NCBI GenBank assembly: GCA_964439815.1
Contig: CAYTPO010000165.1
Span: 1 to 9,246, forward strand
Direction of reading: 5' to 3'
DNA: 9,246 nucleotides
Origin: JALSHZ01 sp964439815
GTDB taxonomy: Bacteria; Pseudomonadota; Gammaproteobacteria; UWMA-0217
The notes beneath the pieces were generated by a model. The model worked only from the letters and a program-made list of their open reading frames with translations, was not told the origin of the DNA and searched no databases. This document shows, piece after piece, positions 1 to 4,438 of this stretch (positions within the stretch are counted from its first letter, which is position 1; each line of letters opens with the position of its first letter). Made by a program: the position numbers and the translations under genes.

Positions 1-1
1 A

Positions 2-250
2 TTGCTTAAAGAGTTTATTGAGCCATTAGGGCTGTCTCAAAAGGCAGTCGCAACTCATATCGGTGTTCCAGTGCAGCGAATCAATGAGATCATCAAGGGC
101 AAGAGGGGGGTATCACCAGATACTGCCTGGTTGCTTTCCGAGGCATTTAATACTTCTCCTGAACTTTGGCTTAATCTTCAGCCTGCTCATGATTTGTCGC
201 TCCATAAGCCCGAGAAGCATGTCCAGCCGCTTGTGGCGATAAGCGCATAA
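2..250 (+). CDS. higA: HigA-family antitoxin (XRE-type HTH), 5'-truncated by window edge
   Basis: This is the 3' part of a HigA/VapI-type addiction-module antitoxin: a small DNA-binding protein that neutralises a RelE-like HigB mRNA interferase and represses its own operon. The visible 82 residues contain the family signature almost end to end: EFIEPLGLSQ (first helix), the helix-turn-helix around AVATHIGVPVQRINEIIKGK, RGVSPDTAW, and the terminal TSPELWLNLQ. The first complete codon is TTG, but in the family this position is an internal leucine (typically LL-x-E-F-L-x-P-L-G), so the real start lies upstream of the window and about 10-15 residues are missing. The toxin gene, normally just upstream of higA, would also be outside. 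The tail after HDL (about 18 residues) is not one I recognise. The TAA stop abuts the putative group II intron end on the other strand. The family call is secure; whether it is a working toxin-antitoxin pair cannot be judged here. Confidence 0.88.
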   Translation: MLKEFIEPLGLSQKAVATHIGVPVQRINEIIKGKRGVSPDTAWLLSEAFNTSPELWLNLQPAHDLSLHKPEKHVQPLVAISA

Positions 251-368
251 TCGGGTAGCCGGAGGTCTCTAACCTCCAGCCTCCACACCACCCTGCATGC
301 GACTCCGCACACGACTGCATGGATGCAGGAGGTGGGGCAAAGCAGGAAGCCAGAGCCGAGGGCGGTTC
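251..368 (-). other. Possible group II intron 3' end relic (domains V and VI)
   Basis: Read on the minus strand, the block begins with GAACCGCCCT (368-359) and ends with GGTGGTGTGG, a GGAGGT/ACCTCC hairpin and GGCTACCCGAT near 250. This resembles the end of bacterial group II introns. The GAACCGCC and GGTGGTGT strands would pair as the outer helix of domain V, with GTGTGCG-GAGT-CGCATGC (312-294) as its distal helix. The last hairpin would be domain VI, with an unpaired A (the complement of position 256) seven bases from the putative 3' splice site. About 46 nt (358-313) separate the 5' strand of domain V from the distal helix, which an active intron should not have, and no reverse transcriptase or 5' end (GTGCG-like) is visible. 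I therefore infer a degenerate remnant. An alternative is an unrelated palindromic element, since CCACC-CTGCAT (287-297) can also pair with ATGCAG-GA-GGTGG (323-335). Confidence 0.42.
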
Positions 369-555
369 ATTAGCCGTTTGGAAAACAGAACTTGACCCAT
401 TGTTCTTTGAGTGACACCAACCCCCTGTGTGTCAACCTCCCCATCAAACACACCCCGTATGAGATAACATAGATATCAGGGTTGCAGACACAGGAACCAG
501 GAAGATGCCAAAGCCAGTATCAGAAAGACCAGACATACAGATAAACCCAGACCTC
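369..555. other. Intergenic stretch without a recognisable gene
   Basis: Together with the putative intron remnant at 251-368 this makes about 305 nt with no convincing gene between higA and the kinase gene. A 60-codon open frame on the minus strand (451-269) runs through the predicted intron hairpins, has no recognisable homology and no clear ribosome binding site, and I do not call it. The only structure I see is an inverted repeat, TGACAC (412-417) and GTGTCA (429-434), with an 11-nt loop and no following T run. No convincing terminator for the kinase operon is visible. Confidence 0.6.
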
Positions 556-1857
556 TTACCTTGGCTCCACTGGAATCATCACGCTTACCACAGTCCCTTC
601 GTCCAATTTACTGTTGATTTCCAGTGTTCCGCCATGTGCCTCGACAATCGCCTTGCACAGATATAGCCCCAGCCCGTAACCGCCGGTTTTTCGTTGCCGG
701 GATGGATCGGCACGATAGAAGGCGTCGGTCAGGTGCTCGATGTGTTCCGGTGCAATGCCGGGGCCGTGGTCGATGACTTCGATGGTCAGGTTTTTATTGC
801 TGTGAGTGTGTATGGCTACTGTGCCCTTGTCGGGGCGATGGTGGCGTAGCGCATTTTCCAGCAGATTCCTGATCAGCAGGCGGATTCTTACACTGTCCAT
901 GGCCACCTTCTGCTGGGTATGTTCAAACCGGGTCTCGATGTTTCGGTCGGCAAAGTGGGTGGCAATGACCTCCATGATCAGGGTGTCGGGGTTCGCCAGT
1001 GAGCGGTTGAGCGCAACGTGCCGCTGGCTGAGTTTTTCGGTTTCGAGCAATTCACTAATTAGTGTCTCCATTTCCGCGAGGTCGTGCCGGATGGCTTCCT
1101 TGTTGCCGGAGTCTTCCAGCAGCGCAACGGAAACCCGGCTGCGGGTGATGGGTGAGCGTAGCTCGTGGCTGATGGCAAGCAGCAGTGTTCGCTTGGCATC
1201 GAGCATGGCCTGGATGTCGCTGGCCATGTGGTTGATGCTATCCGCCAGGTCGCCCAGTTCATCTTTTCTCGGGGTTTGAATGCGGAAGTCCAGATCTCCG
1301 TCACCGATCTTGTTGATGCCGGAGCGAATGGTTTCAATGGGCCGGAACAGGCGGCGAATTGCCAGGTAGCTAAGCCCCAATACGGTAAACAATCCGAGCA
1401 TTGATGCCAATTTCCAGCCGGCAGCGATATCAGTCTCGTGCCGCTGCATGGCGATGGTCGTGGTATATCCGCCATTGCTGGAGCGCAGGTAGAAATTCCC
1501 GTGGTAGCGTGCATGGGATACCGCTTCGTTGGCATGTGGCCGAAACGTCAGATGATGCCCGTCGAAGGGTTGGCCGGTCGATGACCATTGCAGATCGGGG
1601 CCGGCGATATAGAGATTGATGGAGAGTCTGTTTGCCAGTTGTCGGGCTTTTTCCAGATCGGGTGGTGTGCCGATATCCTGGTTGATGTATTGCTGGTACT
1701 GCAATACATGCGGCAGCAAGGTATTGCGAAACTGGTTGCGCAGCGCGTGTCCGGTAGAGCCGAAGAATATGATGGAAACACCCAGCATCGTCAGCAGTGA
1801 CAGCAGCATCAGCCGCAGCGCCAGCGAGTATTGGATCTTGTGCAGAAGGCGCTTCAT
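556..1857 (-). CDS. Sensor histidine kinase, HAMP/HisKA/HATPase_c (CpxA/RstB-like architecture)
   Basis: An inner-membrane sensor kinase of 433 residues. A first membrane segment (about 12-33) and a second (about 147-167) enclose a periplasmic sensor domain of about 110 residues that I do not recognise. A HAMP linker follows (about 168-220). The HisKA dimerisation helix has the H-box LLLAISHELRSP with phospho-acceptor His231. The ATP-binding domain shows the N box NLLENALRH (331-339), the G1 box DHGPGI (363-368) and the G2 box GGYGLGL (392-398), so all catalytic motifs are present and the enzyme should be active. Its ATG overlaps the TGA of the response regulator by 4 nt, with an AAGG ribosome site 8 nt upstream, implying translational coupling and that the two are a cognate pair. 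The layout (TM, periplasmic sensor, TM, HAMP) is that of EnvZ/CpxA/RstB-type kinases. The linked LTxxQ proteins suggest an envelope or metal stimulus, but this is inferred from context only. Confidence 0.95.
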   Translation of the reverse strand: MKRLLHKIQYSLALRLMLLSLLTMLGVSIIFFGSTGHALRNQFRNTLLPHVLQYQQYINQDIGTPPDLEKARQLANRLSINLYIAGPDLQWSSTGQPFDGHHLTFRPHANEAVSHARYHGNFYLRSSNGGYTTTIAMQRHETDIAAGWKLASMLGLFTVLGLSYLAIRRLFRPIETIRSGINKIGDGDLDFRIQTPRKDELGDLADSINHMASDIQAMLDAKRTLLLAISHELRSPITRSRVSVALLEDSGNKEAIRHDLAEMETLISELLETEKLSQRHVALNRSLANPDTLIMEVIATHFADRNIETRFEHTQQKVAMDSVRIRLLIRNLLENALRHHRPDKGTVAIHTHSNKNLTIEVIDHGPGIAPEHIEHLTDAFYRADPSRQRKTGGYGLGLYLCKAIVEAHGGTLEINSKLDEGTVVSVMIPVEPR

Positions 1858-2528
1858 GTGGCGGGCCTTGCAAAGCTGTAGCCGGCACCCCAGTGGGTCT
1901 TGATACAGTCCAGCGGCTTGAGTTTGTGGCGCAGGCGGCTGATGGCAATATCCACGGCGCGGGAGTAGAGGTCGGCGTCCATCCCACGCAGATGGTTGAG
2001 AATATCATCACGGCTGAACACCCTGCCAGGCTGTTCGATCAGTAACGTCAGCAGCTGATATTCCTTGCTGGTCAGACCCACGGTAGCACCGTTCACGCTG
2101 ACCTGCCGGCTATCCAGGTCGACCTGCAGGCCGCCAAAATCCAGTGCTCGGGTGGCTTTGGTCGTGGGTTGCCGGCGTTTGAGGATGTTCTGGATGCGGG
2201 CGACCAGCTCCCGTGGTTCGAAGGGCTTGGGCAGGTAGTCGTCTGCGCCGAGTTCCAGCCCGACGATTCGATCCATCACCTCACCGCGAGCAGTGAGCAT
2301 AATGATCGGGATCTCGCTGTCCTTGCGCAACGCCCGGCAGACCTCGAAGCCATCCATGTCCGGCAGCATGATATCCAGTATGACCAGATCGAACACGTCT
2401 GTAGCAACCTGTTCGAGACCCTGTTGTGGGTGGGTTGCGTTGTGCAGCTCAAGGTCGTAACGCAGAAAATACTCCGCCAGTGGCGGAGCAAGTCGTTCGT
2501 CATCGTCGATCAGCAGAATCTTCTTCAT
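1854..2528 (-). CDS. OmpR/PhoB-family response regulator
   Basis: A two-component transcription factor of 224 residues. The receiver domain (about 3-115) has the acidic pocket DDD (8-10), phospho-acceptor Asp52 in VILDIMLPDMDG, the switch Thr79 in IIMLTA, and Lys101 in LPKPFEPREL. The C-terminal winged helix (about 128-220) has the family features LTSKEYQLL, SRDDILNHLRG, SRAVDIAISRLRHKL and the closing WGAGYSF. I start it at the ATG at 2528, giving MKKILLIDDD as usual for the family; an in-frame ATG at 2552 would add eight residues (MWWVNLPG) not typical of receivers. The 2528 start overlaps the stop of the upstream LTxxQ gene by 4 nt, and the stop overlaps the kinase start by 4 nt. No good ribosome site precedes 2528, which fits translational coupling. 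OmpR-family regulators bind tandem repeats spaced by one helical turn, and such repeats exist upstream of the secreted LTxxQ gene (3965-3998). Confidence 0.95.
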   Translation of the reverse strand: MKKILLIDDDERLAPPLAEYFLRYDLELHNATHPQQGLEQVATDVFDLVILDIMLPDMDGFEVCRALRKDSEIPIIMLTARGEVMDRIVGLELGADDYLPKPFEPRELVARIQNILKRRQPTTKATRALDFGGLQVDLDSRQVSVNGATVGLTSKEYQLLTLLIEQPGRVFSRDDILNHLRGMDADLYSRAVDIAISRLRHKLKPLDCIKTHWGAGYSFARPAT

Positions 2529-2941
2529 GCCCGGCAGGTTAACCCACCACAACGACGCTGACCATGTTGCAGCAGTGCGTTGACCCGCTGGCGCTGTTCC
2601 TCGGACAGTTGCCGGGAAAATGCCGCAATTTTGCCGGCAAGTTGCAGATACTGTTCGTGCAGCTCCGTAAAAACCTGATCCATGGGTTCGCTGTCAGGTT
2701 GCCGCAAAACCTCCACCAGCTGATTGAACAGACCGCGCCGTTGTCGCAGCAGCAGATGCCGGCCCTTGTCCAGGCTGTTGATGATTTCGTCCAGTGCAGA
2801 GCGCTGGTCTGTGGACAATTCCAGCTCAGCTGCCAGTTTGTCCAGGCGTTGGGCTTTCCTGCGCTGCCAGTAGCGACGGATGAATCCAGGAGGGCCGCAG
2901 CGATGGTGGTTCTGGTCGTGATTGTTTGTTGGTTTGTTCAT
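2525..2941 (-). CDS. Small LTxxQ (Spy/CpxP-like) helical protein without signal peptide
   Basis: A 138-residue, strongly charged, helical protein. It has two motifs of the Spy/CpxP/ZraP kind, LSTDQ (42-46) and LSEEQ (112-116), separated by long amphipathic helices, and a central LVEVLRQPDSEP stretch like the middle of that family. Known members are periplasmic chaperones or metal-binding repressors of an envelope-stress kinase. Unlike them, I see no signal peptide or membrane segment: the N-terminus is hydrophilic (NNHDQNHHRCGPP, then a basic RRYWQRRKAQR). Both ends are rich in possible metal ligands (HDQNHHRC at 8-15, CGGLTC at 131-136). The start is supported by GGAG five bases upstream. 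It is the first gene of the operon and overlaps the response regulator by 4 nt, so it probably serves the two-component system. It may act in the cytoplasm, or its export signal may be unrecognised. The gene call is firm, family membership likely, role inferred. Confidence 0.85.
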   Translation of the reverse strand: MNKPTNNHDQNHHRCGPPGFIRRYWQRRKAQRLDKLAAELELSTDQRSALDEIINSLDKGRHLLLRQRRGLFNQLVEVLRQPDSEPMDQVFTELHEQYLQLAGKIAAFSRQLSEEQRQRVNALLQHGQRRCGGLTCRA

Positions 2942-2981
2942 GTTGGCTCCAGTGTTGATGAATGGGTGTTCGGTTTAGTTG

Positions 2982-3006
2982 ATGCTCAGTTATTCGTTTT
3001 GAGCAT
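2982..3006. promoter_or_regulatory. Inverted repeat upstream of the LTxxQ-regulator-kinase operon
   Basis: ATGCTCA (2982-2988) and TGAGCAT (3000-3006) form a perfect 7-bp inverted repeat with an 11-nt AT-rich spacer. It lies about 41 bp upstream of the operon's first ATG. It could be an operator for a dimeric regulator or a hairpin in the 5' leader; no U-run follows, so it is not a standard terminator. The function is inference from position only. Confidence 0.35.
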
Positions 3007-3083
3007 TGACGAGATGGGAGTTTTTGCCCGACCTCACCGCCCAGCGTAAGTCGCATTTTTTGCTCGCCCAAAAAACGTAACGC

Positions 3084-3117
3084 AAAAAAGGTGCCCCCCA
3101 AACGCCTTCCGGGGGGC
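3084..3117 (-). terminator. Probable rho-independent terminator downstream of the secreted LTxxQ gene
   Basis: On the minus strand, GCCCCCC (3117-3111) and GGGGGGC (3099-3093) form a 7-bp all-GC stem with an 11-nt loop, followed after ACC by six T residues (3089-3084). This would end transcription from the gene at 3901-3425 before the regulator operon begins at 2941. The 3-nt gap between stem and T run and the rather large loop make it a less than perfect terminator. The motif may also be part of a dispersed repeat in this spacer. Confidence 0.5.
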
Positions 3118-3187
3118 TTGGAAGAGGAGAGGATCCTACGGTTCGTCAGGACTTTGCCTGACATCGCTGAAATCTTTTCTTCCTGTT

Positions 3188-3254
3188 GTAGGAGCGGCTT
3201 CAGCCGCGATCCATGCTTCGACATGGCAGCCATCGCGGTTGAAACCGCTCCTAC
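3188..3254. repeat. REP pair (BIME-like palindromic element)
   Basis: Two inverted copies of a 23-nt REP-type unit, 3188-3210 (GTAGGAGCGGCTTCAGCCGC plus GAT) and 3232-3254 (its reverse complement with two changes), flank a small perfect hairpin CCATG/CATGG (3211-3226). The GTAGGAGCGG-TTCA-CCGCGAT unit is the form I know from Pseudomonas and related gammaproteobacteria, where REP sequences are dispersed in hundreds of intergenic copies and moved by RAYT (REP-associated tyrosine) transposases. The whole 67 nt can fold as one long cruciform. No RAYT gene is in this window. It lies downstream of the secreted LTxxQ gene, a usual place for such elements, and could stabilise that transcript's 3' end. 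Confidence 0.85.
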
Positions 3255-3424
3255 CTTGCAGTCGAGGTAAAAGCAATGTTGGGCAAAGCCCATCGAGCCG
3301 TCTGTCAGGGTTCCCATGGCAAAACCAGGGAGGGGATGAAACCCTCGCGGGTACTCACGTCCCTGTGAGCTTGATACCGGCTTCCATGTCGGTATGGCGG
3401 GGAGGGTGGTGAAGCCTCGCATGA

Positions 3425-3901
3425 TCAGAAGGGCCGTATGCCGTGACCGAATCCTTGGTCGATCCGTTCATGCAGGTGGGTTTTCTGCTCTGGTGTCAGG
3501 CTGTCGGTGAATGCTGCGATGGCTGCGATGATTTCCGGTGCAACGGTTTCTACCTTTTGAGCCTTTTCGGTGACGAGGTTCAGTACCCGTGCCTGATCCA
3601 GTGTTGGTGAATCCAGCAGTGACAGCAGCTCGGCCTTGCGTTCGTCACGATGGGAGATGGCTTCGCTGCGAATTGCGGTGATTTCCTTGACCAGGGCATC
3701 CAGGTTTCCTTTCTGTGTTGCGGTGAGATCCAGTTCGCTGCTGACGCGTTCGGTCATGCGTCCCATTATCATGCCGCTGGCGAAAGGTCCGCCGTGGCCG
3801 CGAAAGTGACAGCCTTCGCCTGATCCGGCGAATACCTTGAGTGTGCCTGCTGCTGTGACGACCAGTACGCTGCCAAGGATGATTTTGCTTGCTTTTTTCA
3901 T
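3425..3901 (-). CDS. Secreted Spy/CpxP/ZraP-like LTxxQ protein
   Basis: A 158-residue periplasmic protein of the LTxxQ superfamily (Spy, CpxP, ZraP, CnrX), whose members are helical dimers acting as ATP-independent chaperones, metal sensors or inhibitors of a sensor kinase. The N-terminus is a clear Sec signal peptide (MKKASKIILGSVLVVTAAG), with cleavage likely near VFA-GSG (about residue 25). Two motifs sit where expected: LTATQ (59-63) and LTPEQ (135-139), with a helix ending in ELLSLLDSPTLDQ between them. The mature N-terminus has GCHFRGHGG (30-38) and the C-terminus GFGHGIRPF, His/Cys-rich tails that could bind metal as in ZraP. AGGT about 9 nt before the ATG serves as ribosome site. It is divergent from the 75-residue secreted protein at 4137, lies upstream of the two-component operon, and is preceded by four phased repeats. 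It is probably the regulator's target; chaperone versus metal sensor cannot be decided from sequence. Confidence 0.92.
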   Translation of the reverse strand: MKKASKIILGSVLVVTAAGTLKVFAGSGEGCHFRGHGGPFASGMIMGRMTERVSSELDLTATQKGNLDALVKEITAIRSEAISHRDERKAELLSLLDSPTLDQARVLNLVTEKAQKVETVAPEIIAAIAAFTDSLTPEQKTHLHERIDQGFGHGIRPF

Positions 3902-3964
3902 TGTCTGTTACCTGCTTCGATGTGTGAGGCTAGAGGATAGGTGGATGATCCTCTGGGTTCTTTT

Positions 3965-3998
3965 CAGGAGGTTTTCAGGTTGTATCAGTTTGTAACAG
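3965..3998. promoter_or_regulatory. Four phased direct repeats, candidate response-regulator operator
   Basis: Four CAG units recur at 3965, 3976, 3986 and 3996, spaced 11, 10 and 10 bp, i.e. on one face of the helix. The two central units are nearly identical 10-mers, TCAGGTTGTA (3975-3984) and TCAGTTTGTA (3985-3994); the outer pair repeats TTTTCAGG (3961-3968 and 3972-3979). Tandem 10-11-bp half-sites are how OmpR/PhoB-family regulators bind, and one is encoded in the adjacent operon. The array lies 64-97 bp upstream of the secreted LTxxQ gene start, suitable for activation if transcription starts close to the gene (a -10-like TATCCT on the minus strand is at 3939-3934 with no good -35). 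The link to this regulator is inference. Confidence 0.5.
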
Positions 3999-4073
3999 CG
4001 GGTTTGCGGCTGTGGTGAGGAATGGTGTTGCCACTGCGGAAGCGGTTTTGTGACGTGGTGACCATTAAACGGT

Positions 4074-4101
4074 TTGAAAATCCAGGTGGCCAAAGTACAT
4101 T
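4074..4101 (+). promoter_or_regulatory. Candidate sigma70 promoter for the 75-residue secreted protein
   Basis: TTGAAA (4074-4079) is followed after 16 bp by TACATT (4096-4101), which would place a start about 30 bp upstream of the ATG at 4137. The -35 box matches 5 of 6 consensus bases and the -10 box 4 of 6. It is proposed by inspection only. Confidence 0.35.
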
Positions 4102-4136
4102 AGAAGGCATTCATATTCTGCAGGATTCCTCTACTC

Positions 4137-4364
4137 ATGCCCTTTGTTATTACCACCGCTGTTTCCGTTCTGTTTCTCCTTGCCTTCAGCAGCATGGCCT
4201 TTGCGACTGATGTCTCTCGCGCCAGTATTGCGGCCGACTGCCGGGCCGAGGGATCGGCGTTGGGCATCAAACCCGAGGATCTCAACGAGTATGTGAAGGA
4301 ATGCGTCAAGGAGTTTCTCGAATCCAGGATGGGTAACCATCAGCCCCGCAAATCTTCCCGATAA
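4137..4364 (+). CDS. Small secreted protein with two cysteines, unknown function
   Basis: A 75-residue protein that I cannot name. Residues 1-23 form a good signal peptide (VITTAVSVLFLLAFSSMAFA, cleavage likely after AFA), so the mature part is about 52 residues in the periplasm. It has exactly two cysteines, Cys35 in ADCRAEGSALGIKPEDL and Cys56 in YVKECVKEF, spaced so that two short helices could be joined by a disulfide. I have seen C-R-x-E-G...Y-V-x-x-C-V patterns in short exported proteins of other gammaproteobacteria, but no function is known to me. The C-terminus is basic (NHQPRKSSR). The ribosome site is weak (AGGA about 11 nt upstream). It is divergent from the secreted LTxxQ gene and shares its 235-nt promoter region, so it might be co-regulated by the nearby two-component system; the 74-nt gap to the antiporter gene also allows co-transcription with it. 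Confidence 0.7.
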   Translation: MPFVITTAVSVLFLLAFSSMAFATDVSRASIAADCRAEGSALGIKPEDLNEYVKECVKEFLESRMGNHQPRKSSR

Positions 4365-4438
4365 TCCTCTATTACCGGAGAAATTCTCCTGCCAGCTGTT
4401 GTAAAGTCAGCGCTTCGTGAAGTTATGGAAAAAGCGTT

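Larger units (their letters stand above)
2942..3424. other. Repeat-rich intergenic region between the two LTxxQ genes
   Basis: A 483-nt spacer that I read as non-coding. It holds at least seven inverted repeats: 2982-3006, 3056-3075 (TTTTTTG/CAAAAAA), 3093-3117 (probable terminator), 3145-3162 (GTCAGG/CCTGAC), the REP pair 3188-3254, 3354-3369 (CTCAC/GTGAG) and 3374-3395 (ATACCG/CGGTAT). A minus-strand open frame runs through all of it (3422 down to 2826, 198 codons), but it crosses the REP palindromes and the terminator and overlaps the real LTxxQ gene in another frame, so I treat it as chance translation of repeat DNA. The arrangement suggests the region is a landing site for small non-autonomous repeats, and that the downstream operon has its own promoter close to 2942, although I cannot place a -35/-10 pair with confidence. 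Confidence 0.65.

Noticed and set aside
269..451. 60-codon open frame on the minus strand near higA
   Set aside because: It covers the intron-like hairpins, lacks a clear ribosome site and shows no protein family signature.
2529..2552. Upstream ATG that would extend the response regulator by eight residues (MWWVNLPG)
   Set aside because: Receivers of this family begin MKKILLIDDD; the 2528 start also gives the 4-nt overlap seen again at the next junction.
2826..3422. 198-codon open frame on the minus strand between the LTxxQ genes
   Set aside because: It translates straight through REP palindromes and a terminator and overlaps the LTxxQ gene out of frame; no domain is recognisable.
3908..4093. 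61-codon open frame on the minus strand in the divergent promoter region
   Set aside because: It covers the phased repeats and promoter, and has a composition unlike a real protein.
4376..4390. GGAGAA-A-TTCTCC hairpin between the small secreted protein and the antiporter gene
   Set aside because: The loop is too small and there is no T run, so it does not qualify as a terminator.
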